Source of the DNA: Dyadobacter endophyticus
Lineage (GTDB): Bacteria > Bacteroidota > Bacteroidia > Cytophagales > Spirosomataceae
Length of the DNA: 64,000 nucleotides
Direction: 5' to 3'
NCBI RefSeq assembly: GCF_014641595.1
Contig: NZ_BMIA01000002.1
Location: 1,736,001 to 1,800,000, forward strand
The translations under genes and the position numbers were made by a program. Shown one piece after another: positions 51,793 to 59,544 of the stretch (within the stretch, counting starts at the first letter, position 1; the number at the start of each line of letters is the position of its first letter). The notes beneath the pieces were generated by a model, which was not told the DNA's origin, searched no databases, and was given only the letters and a program-made list of their open reading frames with translations.

Positions 51793-52419
51793 ATGTCCGA
51801 GTTCCAGGCTTACCTTCAATTAGGATTCAACCATATCACTGATTCCAACGGCTATGATCATATTCTCTTCATCATGGCCATTTGCTCGGTCTATACGCTG
51901 GTAGACTGGAGAAAAGTAATCGTACTGGTGACTGCTTTCACCGCGGGGCATTCCGTCACACTGGCATTGGCCACACTGGGTTATGTCAATGTCAACCCCG
52001 ACTGGATCGAGCTGATGATTCCGTTCACCATACTTCTCACGGCTTTTATCAATTTTTTCCATAGGATCCCGAAGAACTCCTACGCGCCCAAGGAGAAGGC
52101 TCCTGCATTCAGGTACCCGCTCGCATTGGGCTTCGGTTTGATCCACGGACTGGGCTTTTCGAACTATCTGAGGGCATTGCTGGGTAAGGAGGCGGATATT
52201 TTCAACCCGCTGCTTGGCTTTAATGTAGGCCTCGAACTGGGACAACTCATTATTGTCTTTATTATCTTAGCCATTGCATTCGCGATGATCGAACTTCTGA
52301 GAGTGCAAAAATTGAGCTGGATACAGATATTGTCCGGTATTATCTTTGGAATGGCGCTCTCGCTGATCCTGAACAATGATCTTTTCCGCACACTCACAGG
52401 CATGCCTGTCAACTCTTAA
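51793..52419 (+). CDS. HupE/UreJ-family membrane protein (putative metal transporter)
   Basis: This 208-residue integral membrane protein has about six helices and conserved polar His motifs: ITDSNGYDHILFIMAICSVYTL, TAFTAGHSVTLALATLG and GFGLIHGLGFSNYLRALLG. The HxxxxxxDH and HG motifs are those of HupE/UreJ nickel/cobalt permeases. No urease or hydrogenase gene is near, so the metal and client enzyme are unknown. The M1 peptidase starts 28 bp downstream, implying co-transcription; both could relate to metal supply, but this is speculation. Confidence 0.9.
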   Translation: MSEFQAYLQLGFNHITDSNGYDHILFIMAICSVYTLVDWRKVIVLVTAFTAGHSVTLALATLGYVNVNPDWIELMIPFTILLTAFINFFHRIPKNSYAPKEKAPAFRYPLALGFGLIHGLGFSNYLRALLGKEADIFNPLLGFNVGLELGQLIIVFIILAIAFAMIELLRVQKLSWIQILSGIIFGMALSLILNNDLFRTLTGMPVNS

Positions 52420-52446
52420 AACCAAACTATTTATGACCAACCGATT

Positions 52447-54828
52447 ATGAAAAAAACGCTGCTCCCGTTACTAATGCTGCTCGTGTCGCTATGCACCATG
52501 GCACAGCAGCTCCCCACCTCCCCCAATTACCAGGCCAACGACCGTTTTGAGCAATTGGGTACCACCCTGCCCACTCCCAACACCTACCGGACCGCTTCCG
52601 GCGCGCCGGGTAAAGAGTACTGGCAACAACGGGCGGATTACGACATCAAAGCCGAACTCGACGACGACAATCGCCGCATTATCGGAACCGAAACCATTAC
52701 ATTCTTTAATCAATCCCCGGATGATCTGAAATACATCTGGATGCAGCTCGACCAGAACCTTTTCAAAAACGATGGTATCGCCGCCAGGTCGCGCACAGGC
52801 ACGGTCAACCAGAAAGGAATGAACGCCGACCAGTTGCAGGAAATGAACAGCGCGCGCGGCGCGACGCTGGACCCTAAGATCGAGTATGGCTACAAAATCA
52901 CTTCTGTAAAAGACAAAACCGGCAAGGCATTGCCCTTCACCATCAACGGAACGATGATGCGCATCGACCTTCCGCTTGTGTTGAAAACCGGCACCGCATT
53001 TGTATTCAGCGTGGATTGGAATTACAATATCACCGAATATTATGGGCGCAGCGGCTTCGAGTATTTCCCAAAGGATGGTAATGCCAATTATTTCATTGCG
53101 CACTGGTTCCCACGCCTGGCCCCGTACGACGACGTCAATGGCTGGAACCACAAGCAGTTCCTGGGCCAGGGAGAGTTCGCATTGATTTTTGGTAATTACA
53201 AAGTAGCCATCACCGTTCCTTCCGATCACGTGGTAGCAGCCAGCGGCGAATGCCAGAACTATGCGCAGGTACTCACCGCTACCCAAAAACAACGCCTCAA
53301 ACAAGCCGAAACGTCCAAAACGCCGGTAATGATCGTAACGCAGGCGGAAGCGGAAAAGGCAGAAAAGCGCGAAAACAAGAACCCGGGAAAGAAAACCTGG
53401 ATCTACAAAGCCGATAATGTACGTGACTTTGCATTCGCGAGCAGCCGGAAATTTATCTGGGACGCCATGCAGAGCGATGTTTACAAAAGCGGCCGCAAAA
53501 TCTGGTGCATGTCTGTTTATCCCAAAGAAGGTAACCCGCTATGGGAGCAATACTCGACCCGCGCGGTGGCCCACACTTTGAAATCCTACGGCGCGCGTAC
53601 ATTTGAGTACCCTTATCCCGTGGCGATCTCCTGCCATTCGGTAGCTGGCGGCGGCATGGAATATCCGATGATTAGCTTCAACGGGGGGCGCCCGGAGGAA
53701 GACGGTACTTATACGGAAGCGACAAAATATGGCATGATCGGCGTGATCATCCACGAAGTTGGCCACAACTTCTTCCCAATGATCGTCAACTCCGACGAGC
53801 GCCAGTGGGCATGGATGGACGAAGGTTTGAACACATTCTGCCAATACCTGGCCGAAAAGGAATGGGACTACAACTTCCCGACCCGCCGCGGCGAGCCCAA
53901 CCAGATCACGGAATATATGTCGTCGGACAAATCGGTGCTGAGCCCGATCATGGCCTCGGCTGAAAATGTCATCGGGCTTGGGCCTAATGCATATGGCAAA
54001 CCGGCAACCGCATTGAACATCCTCCGCGAAACCGTGATGGGCCGCGAGCTCTTCGACCATGCATTTAAAGAATATGCCACCCGCTGGCGTTTCAAAAGCC
54101 CTACCCCGGCCGATTTCTTCCGTACCATGGAAGATGCCTCGGGCGTAGACCTCGACTGGTTCTGGAAAGGCTGGTTCTACGGCACCGAGCCTGTCGACCA
54201 GGATCTGGTAACGGTCGACTGGTTCAGCATCGATACGCAAAATCCAGCGATCGAGAAAGAAATAGCCCGTAAGGAAGATGCGCGCAAAAAAACGACCATG
54301 AGCAAAATCCAGGATGCTAAAACGAAAGGCGAAACCGTTGTGGCCCAGGATTCGACCATGGCCGATTTCTATAACCGTTACGATCCGTTCAAAGTAACCG
54401 ACGCCGACAAGCAGAAATATGAGCAATACCTGGCGACATTGTCGGACAACGAGCGTCAGCTGATCCAGGCTAATACCAATTTTTACACATTGTCTATCAA
54501 AAACAAAGGCGGCGTACCGATGCCCGTAATCGTAAAAATGGGCTTCGAGGACGGTACGGACTCGGTGGCGGTATACCCCGCTGAAATCTGGCGTTTCAAC
54601 GACGTACAGATCAACAAGGTAATTTCAACCAAAAAGAAGGTTGTTCAATGGACGCTCGACCCGTACCAGCAGATTGCCGACATCGATACCGAGAACAACT
54701 CGTTCCCACGCATCGCACAACCGACCCGCTTCCAGATCTTCAAACAGCAACAGCAGAAAAAAGCGCCTAACCCCATGCAAATGCAAGGCGCTGGCGGTGG
54801 AAAGATCAGTACCGATCCCAAGAATTAG
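52447..54828 (+). CDS. Secreted M1-family zinc metallopeptidase
   Basis: This 793-residue protein has a signal peptide (LLPLLMLLVSLCTMAQ). The gluzincin motif HEVGH (His436, Glu437, His440) is followed after 18 residues by Glu459 in WMDEGLNTF. The exopeptidase block, usually GAMEN, reads GGGMEYP just upstream. An N-terminal beta domain includes YDIKAELDDDNRRIIGTETITFFNQSPDDLKYIWMQLDQNLF. It hydrolyses peptides in the periplasm or at the surface. The C-terminal region is Lys/Gln-rich (FKQQQQKKAPNPMQMQGAGGG) and lacks a sorting domain. It has a strong terminator. Confidence 0.94.
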   Translation: MKKTLLPLLMLLVSLCTMAQQLPTSPNYQANDRFEQLGTTLPTPNTYRTASGAPGKEYWQQRADYDIKAELDDDNRRIIGTETITFFNQSPDDLKYIWMQLDQNLFKNDGIAARSRTGTVNQKGMNADQLQEMNSARGATLDPKIEYGYKITSVKDKTGKALPFTINGTMMRIDLPLVLKTGTAFVFSVDWNYNITEYYGRSGFEYFPKDGNANYFIAHWFPRLAPYDDVNGWNHKQFLGQGEFALIFGNYKVAITVPSDHVVAASGECQNYAQVLTATQKQRLKQAETSKTPVMIVTQAEAEKAEKRENKNPGKKTWIYKADNVRDFAFASSRKFIWDAMQSDVYKSGRKIWCMSVYPKEGNPLWEQYSTRAVAHTLKSYGARTFEYPYPVAISCHSVAGGGMEYPMISFNGGRPEEDGTYTEATKYGMIGVIIHEVGHNFFPMIVNSDERQWAWMDEGLNTFCQYLAEKEWDYNFPTRRGEPNQITEYMSSDKSVLSPIMASAENVIGLGPNAYGKPATALNILRETVMGRELFDHAFKEYATRWRFKSPTPADFFRTMEDASGVDLDWFWKGWFYGTEPVDQDLVTVDWFSIDTQNPAIEKEIARKEDARKKTTMSKIQDAKTKGETVVAQDSTMADFYNRYDPFKVTDADKQKYEQYLATLSDNERQLIQANTNFYTLSIKNKGGVPMPVIVKMGFEDGTDSVAVYPAEIWRFNDVQINKVISTKKKVVQWTLDPYQQIADIDTENNSFPRIAQPTRFQIFKQQQQKKAPNPMQMQGAGGGKISTDPKN

Positions 54829-54848
54829 CGTTATAAGTGATAATTTTC

Positions 54849-54884
54849 AAAGCCCTTCCGAGTGTATTTGGAAGGGCTTTTTTA
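54849..54884 (+). terminator. Intrinsic terminator after the M1 peptidase
   Basis: AAAGCCCTTCC (54849-54859) pairs perfectly with GGAAGGGCTTT (54870-54880), then T tract. Confidence 0.92.
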
Positions 54885-54950
54885 TGTTAATTCAAAATGG
54901 ATTCTATGTAATTTCAAAATAGAATTCGTGTAATTTCAAAGTTTGAGCCG
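54885..54950. repeat. Three imperfect 22-bp direct repeats
   Basis: Units 54885-54906, 54907-54928 and 54929-54950 share the core TGTAATTTCAAAAT and a GAATTC-like end in units 1 and 2. The exact 22-bp period (two helical turns) directly upstream of the 55025 gene suggests a cooperative regulator site. Confidence 0.6.
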
Positions 54951-55024
54951 TACAACAAAGCATTCATAGTACCAATCAGGGTCGAATTCGTATCAACCTG
55001 GAAAAACATTTAAAAACTATTTAC

Positions 55025-55972
55025 ATGAACATCGTAATTCTCGACGGATATACTTTGAACCCCGGCGATCAGGACTGGGCGCCTATTGAAAAGCTGGGTA
55101 ATGTGACCATTTATGACCGCTCGGCCAGGGAGGAAATTGTGGAGCGGGCCAAGGATGCGGAAGTGGTGCTGGTCAACAAGGTGGTGCTTTCCGGCGAAAC
55201 GCTGGCGCAGTTGCCTAAGGCCAGGTATATCGGTGTGATGGCTACGGGTTTTAACAATATCGACATTGAAGCGGCCAGAAAGCATGGCATTACCGTCACC
55301 AATGTGAAAGCCTACGGGCCTGCTTCGGTTGCGCAGCAAACTTTCGCATTGCTCCTAGCGATCGTGAACCGGGTCGAAACGCACAGTCAGAGCGTATTTG
55401 CCGGTGATTGGGCCGCTTCCGCCGATTTTTGTTACTGGAAAACGCCCCTTACCGAACTGGCCGGAAAAACCATCGGACTGGTCGGCCTCGGGGATATCGG
55501 CTCCCAGGTCGCGAAGATTGCTGCCGCTTTCGGAATGAAAGTGATCGCATACCGGAAACATCCCGTGCCGACAGACGGCGTGGAAATGGTATCACTCGAT
55601 GAGATCTTCCGACAAAGCGACGTCATAAGCCTGCATTGCCCACTTACCGACGAGACGCGGGAGATTATCAACCGGGAAAATCTTGCAAAAATGAAATCGG
55701 GCGCCATTGTGCTCAATACCGGTCGCGGGCCGCTTATTCACGAGCAGGACCTCGCCGATGCCCTCAAAAATGGCACAATCGCCGGGGCCGGGCTGGACGT
55801 ACTTTCCGTGGAACCACCAAAGGCCGGTAACCCATTGCTATCCGCCCCCAACTGCGTCATCACACCGCATGTGGCATGGGCGACATTCGAAGCGCGGCAG
55901 CGGTTGCTGCAAATGGTTGCCGACAATCTGGAAAATTTCCAATCGGGAAAACCGGTCAATGTGGTTTCCTGA
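55025..55972 (+). CDS. D-2-hydroxyacid dehydrogenase (glycerate/hydroxypyruvate reductase-like)
   Basis: This 315-residue member of the D-isomer-specific family has the NAD-binding block TIGLVGLGDIGSQVAKIAAAFGMKV. The catalytic Arg lies in LNTGRGPL, the Glu in LSVEPP and the His in PHVAWATFEARQRL. The N-terminal ATGFNNIDIEAARKHGITV and the overall length fit glycerate dehydrogenase. It reduces a 2-keto acid with NADH in the cytosol; glyoxylate, hydroxypyruvate or related substrates are possible. It sits alone, behind the 22-bp repeats. Confidence 0.92.
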   Translation: MNIVILDGYTLNPGDQDWAPIEKLGNVTIYDRSAREEIVERAKDAEVVLVNKVVLSGETLAQLPKARYIGVMATGFNNIDIEAARKHGITVTNVKAYGPASVAQQTFALLLAIVNRVETHSQSVFAGDWAASADFCYWKTPLTELAGKTIGLVGLGDIGSQVAKIAAAFGMKVIAYRKHPVPTDGVEMVSLDEIFRQSDVISLHCPLTDETREIINRENLAKMKSGAIVLNTGRGPLIHEQDLADALKNGTIAGAGLDVLSVEPPKAGNPLLSAPNCVITPHVAWATFEARQRLLQMVADNLENFQSGKPVNVVS

Positions 55973-56042
55973 GATTAGGGCAAAAAGCGTGCGCATTATG
56001 CACGTACACTAACAAATCGTGCTCTCGGCCCGAATAATCGCG

Positions 56043-56050
56043 TACCTTTG
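56043..56050 (+). promoter_or_regulatory. -7 box of the GT-C gene
   Basis: TACCTTTG with flanking GCACC is an exact TAnnTTTG, giving a leader of about 75 nt that contains the hairpin at 56067. Confidence 0.55.
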
Positions 56051-56066
56051 CACCACTAAATTCATG

Positions 56067-56092
56067 TACGGGCCGCGTTCACGCGGCCCGTA
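56067..56092. repeat. GC-rich 12-bp hairpin in the 5' leader
   Basis: TACGGGCCGCGT (56067-56078) and its exact complement (56081-56092) are separated by two bases. There is no T tract. It lies between the -7 box and the start codon at 56134 and could control translation or mRNA stability. Confidence 0.75.
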
Positions 56093-56133
56093 GCACGGAG
56101 TCTGCTATTGTTCAGTTCGTTTTCATTCCGTAT

Positions 56134-58299
56134 ATGGGTATTTGTTTACTCCTGATTTCGTTTGCCTGCCTTTTCGCGATCTTCTTCCTGTGTTCCTCCG
56201 AAACCGGAGCTTATACCAACCTACGCCGGGCATTCCTGTTATCGCTGATCACCAACGCGGGCATCGTATTCATTTACAATGAAATAGCTTCATTTTTTAA
56301 CGCAATCAACACCACTTCTGCGTTGGTTTTCTGGATTACGGAAGCTGTGGGTGTGTCGGGATTAGTTTACTATTTGAACCGCTCGGGGAAAATAGATCTG
56401 AGCAGACTTGCCGTACTGAAAGGCGCATTCCGTCTCGCCGGATTTGGAAAGACCTATAAAATTGTGATTACCGCAGCGACGCTGCTATATATGCTTCCGT
56501 TGCTGTTCCTGGCCTTATATGCTGCGCCAAACAACTTTGACACGCATATGTACCATTTGAACCGGATCCTGATCTGGATTTACAATGGCAACCTGGATCA
56601 CTTCCCCACCATGCATTTGCAGCAGTTGTATCTCAATGTATTTGCAGAATACCTGGTACTGGATACCGTGTTGCTATCCGGTTCCGATCAGTTTTCAGGC
56701 CTGATCCAGTTCAGCGCATTTATCGGTTCGGTCTGCGGAATTGGGCTGATCGCCAGGAAATTCGGGCTGGGCAAGGACGGGCAATTACTGGCGTCGATAT
56801 GCTTCCTGACGTTACCCATCGCGGTTTTTGAAAGTACCAGCACGCAGGTTGACCTTTGCGGATGCTTTTTCTTCATCGCTTTCGTGTATTTTGGTTTTGA
56901 ATTACTCGAAAAGAAATCGGCACTGGCGCTGGTAGCGATGATGCAGTCACTGGCATTCGGCGGTTTTTCAAAGTATACAATCCTGATATTCGCCATACCG
57001 TTTGCCGTCTATTTCGGTATACGCATCCTGGTCCAATACCGCTTCGCTTACGCCATGAAAGTGCTTGGAGTGGCGATTACCCTGCTCATCATCACATTTT
57101 CGCCCTTCTTTTACAGGAACTACTCCCTTTTCGGGCATGTGATGAGCCCATTGAGGGATACACGGTTCGCGTCGGAAGAGCTGCCAGCTAAGAAGCATTC
57201 GGTGCTATTCACGCTTTCCAGCGTTATCAAGAATGCCGGACTTAATATCGGGCTACCCAATACGAGTTTCAACCGTGCGCTGGATGGCAAGATCCGGGCT
57301 TTTCACGAATCCATCGGCGTCGGTATCGATGACCCCGATCTCAGCGTCGACCCGTTTTCAGTCAAATACTCTGTCCATGAGGATATGATCCCGAATACGA
57401 TCCACTTCTGGCTGATCGTCGGTGCAGGCATTATGCTATTGTTCCTGCCTTTGAGCCGGGATATCAAATGGTTCTGGACTTGCTCGGCCCTTGGGTTTCT
57501 GCTGTTTTGTACATTAATGAAGTTCCAGCTCTGGAGCACACGTACGCAGATGCCGCTGTTCGCGATGGGCGCGGTCATGATCGCCTGCGTGTACTCGCTT
57601 AAATTCCGTTGGAAAGCTGTCTATCTGATCATTCCATTACTGGTTTCCTCCTTGCCGTTCGTTTATGGAAATCCTAGCAAGGAGCTTGTTTCGATCAGTT
57701 TTGTAACACGAAAAGCATTGGGCCATATTCCCGTCGCGATCTGCGAAAGCAGTGCCGAAACAGGGAAAGTTTACGAAAAATACCTGAGCGACTATTACGA
57801 ATTCCCAGGCAAGGACAACTGCCATCCCTTGAAAAGATGGCCCGACTACGCCGAAAGGACAAAGGTATTTTCATTACTGGAAAAAGCAGGCTATTACGAT
57901 CAGGACCGTACTTCCAATATTATCTCCATGAACCGCAACAGGGCCTATTTCCTGAGCAATCCCGACAACTACCTCAGCTTTAAAGAGCTCTTGCCGCACA
58001 TCCCGACCGATCGTAATGTGGGTGTGATGTTCCGCAGAAACGTGGGTTATTACCATTTCTGGAGTGCGACGGATAACAACGTGCAACGCCCTGGCCGGAT
58101 GGATTACATCCGCTACATGAAGGAGCTTTCGCCCTTGAAAAACGCACAGAAAAAGTTCTGCTACGAATACGTTCTTTCCGATGATCCGACGCTGATCGAC
58201 TCATTTATTCCGCGGGGCAACATCGCCCGCATTTATTCGAGCGAGCTGCTGCATTTGGTGGAACTTAAAAAGACCAGTTGCGAGAAATATCCGTTCTGA
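56134..58299 (+). CDS. Polytopic membrane protein, putative GT-C glycosyltransferase
   Basis: This 721-residue protein has about 12 hydrophobic helices in its first 500 residues and a soluble C-terminal domain. The first large loop contains APNNFDTHMYHLNRILIWIYNGNLDHFPT. Acidic residues in this loop are the catalytic signature of GT-C enzymes (ArnT, PMT, oligosaccharyltransferase type) that use lipid-linked sugar donors. A later block reads SSETGKVYEKYLSDYYEFPGKDNCHPLKRWPDY. It probably glycosylates surface polymers or proteins. The EamA transporter follows 20 bp downstream. Confidence 0.7.
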   Translation: MGICLLLISFACLFAIFFLCSSETGAYTNLRRAFLLSLITNAGIVFIYNEIASFFNAINTTSALVFWITEAVGVSGLVYYLNRSGKIDLSRLAVLKGAFRLAGFGKTYKIVITAATLLYMLPLLFLALYAAPNNFDTHMYHLNRILIWIYNGNLDHFPTMHLQQLYLNVFAEYLVLDTVLLSGSDQFSGLIQFSAFIGSVCGIGLIARKFGLGKDGQLLASICFLTLPIAVFESTSTQVDLCGCFFFIAFVYFGFELLEKKSALALVAMMQSLAFGGFSKYTILIFAIPFAVYFGIRILVQYRFAYAMKVLGVAITLLIITFSPFFYRNYSLFGHVMSPLRDTRFASEELPAKKHSVLFTLSSVIKNAGLNIGLPNTSFNRALDGKIRAFHESIGVGIDDPDLSVDPFSVKYSVHEDMIPNTIHFWLIVGAGIMLLFLPLSRDIKWFWTCSALGFLLFCTLMKFQLWSTRTQMPLFAMGAVMIACVYSLKFRWKAVYLIIPLLVSSLPFVYGNPSKELVSISFVTRKALGHIPVAICESSAETGKVYEKYLSDYYEFPGKDNCHPLKRWPDYAERTKVFSLLEKAGYYDQDRTSNIISMNRNRAYFLSNPDNYLSFKELLPHIPTDRNVGVMFRRNVGYYHFWSATDNNVQRPGRMDYIRYMKELSPLKNAQKKFCYEYVLSDDPTLIDSFIPRGNIARIYSSELLHLVELKKTSCEKYPF

Positions 58300-58319
58300 T
58301 CCCGACCTAATTGAACACA

Positions 58320-59171
58320 ATGGCCCATGCTACTCAGCCGCTGACAATACGGGTAATTTCACAAATAGTGCTGGCGATGAGCGCTTTTGCCGCCAATTCG
58401 TTATTGTGCAGGGTCGCGCTTACCCAAACCGCCACAGATCCGGCGAGCTTCACCATTATTCGCATGCTGGCCGGAGCGGTCACACTAAGTCTCATTGTAC
58501 TCTTACGCGAACGCAAGCCCGGCAACAACGGAAGCTGGCCAGGTGCGCTCAGCCTTCTCGTCTACGCGGCTGCATTCTCCTTTGCCTATGTGAAGCTATC
58601 CGCCGGAACCGGGGCTTTGCTCTTATTCGGCTCGGTACAGGCGACCATGGTCCTTACCGGTCTGTATCAAGGTGAACATTTACGGATCATCCAGTGGATT
58701 GGCCTGCTAGCCGCCTTTTGTGGCCTGGTTGTTCTGGTTGCGCCTGGAATTCACGCACCCGACCCGTACAGTGCGGCGCTCATGGTAATTGCCGGGATGG
58801 CATGGGGTTCTTACTCGCTTCTTGGAAGAAAACAGAGCGACCCGCTAAAAGCGACGGCCGGGAACTTTCTGAAAGCGGCCCCGTTTTCATTGCTGCTGCT
58901 TCCTTTTGCGGACTCCGTTGATTCACAGGGCATCATTTTCGCGGTTCTGTCCGGGGGTGTTTCCTCAGGTGTGGGATATGCGATCTGGTACAGCATTTTA
59001 CCCTCGCTCAAAGCCGCTCCGGCAGCATCGGTGCAGCTAACCGTCCCCATTATCGCCTCCACGGCAGCCATTTTTATATTGGGTGAGCACCTTACTTTCA
59101 GCCTCGTGATTGCATCCATTGCCATTTTAGGTGGCATTGCGCTGGTAATTTCGGGAAGAAACCGTCATTGA
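58320..59171 (+). CDS. EamA/DMT-family transporter
   Basis: From the ATG at 58320 the protein has 283 residues; a TTG three codons upstream also opens the frame. It has ten predicted helices as two EamA repeats (FTIIRMLAGAVTLSLIVLL... and ...SVQLTVPIIASTAAIFILGEHLTF, each with the LGE/GEH mark). DMT proteins export amino acids or metabolites across the inner membrane. It follows the GT-C gene by 20 bp. The substrate is unknown. Confidence 0.92.
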   Translation: MAHATQPLTIRVISQIVLAMSAFAANSLLCRVALTQTATDPASFTIIRMLAGAVTLSLIVLLRERKPGNNGSWPGALSLLVYAAAFSFAYVKLSAGTGALLLFGSVQATMVLTGLYQGEHLRIIQWIGLLAAFCGLVVLVAPGIHAPDPYSAALMVIAGMAWGSYSLLGRKQSDPLKATAGNFLKAAPFSLLLLPFADSVDSQGIIFAVLSGGVSSGVGYAIWYSILPSLKAAPAASVQLTVPIIASTAAIFILGEHLTFSLVIASIAILGGIALVISGRNRH

Positions 59172-59249
59172 ATGACCGCATTCATGCCTACTGCGGTGAA
59201 AATGAACGGATTTCAGCCCCACAAATTTTTTCTGTTAAATTTTTTGTTT

Positions 59250-59257
59250 TACCTTTG
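59250..59257 (+). promoter_or_regulatory. -7 box of the cold-shock gene
   Basis: TACCTTTG is an exact TAnnTTTG; the start would lie about 18 nt before the ATG at 59280. A T-rich tract precedes it. Confidence 0.6.
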
Positions 59258-59279
59258 CGCTAATCTATAAAAGAAAATT

Positions 59280-59471
59280 ATGAACAAAGGAACAGTTAAG
59301 TTTTTCAATGAAACCAAAGGTTTTGGTTTCATCGCTCCAGAACACGGTGGAGCTGACATTTTTGTACACGTGTCGGGATTGAAAGACGATGTCCGTGAAA
59401 ATGACAGCGTATCTTACGAAGTTGAAGAAGGCAGAAAAGGGTTGAACGCGGTGAACGTAACCATTATCTGA
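59280..59471 (+). CDS. CspA-family cold-shock protein
   Basis: This 63-residue OB-fold protein has RNP1 (KGFGFI) and RNP2 (DIFVHVS) motifs: MNKGTVKFFNETKGFGFIAPE...DIFVHVSGL. It binds single-stranded RNA or DNA and melts secondary structure. The short form is usual in Bacteroidota. A strong -7 box and a terminator 20 bp after the stop show an independent, likely abundant transcript. Confidence 0.97.
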   Translation: MNKGTVKFFNETKGFGFIAPEHGGADIFVHVSGLKDDVRENDSVSYEVEEGRKGLNAVNVTII

Positions 59472-59494
59472 TCAGATATAAACGAAAAGTGAGC

Positions 59495-59524
59495 AAAATC
59501 CTCCTGAACAGGGAGGATTTTTTG
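59495..59524 (+). terminator. Intrinsic terminator of the cold-shock gene
   Basis: AAAATCCTCC (59495-59504) pairs with GGAGGATTTT (59512-59521), followed by T. Confidence 0.92.
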
Positions 59525-59544
59525 TTTTTATACCAATACAAAAC

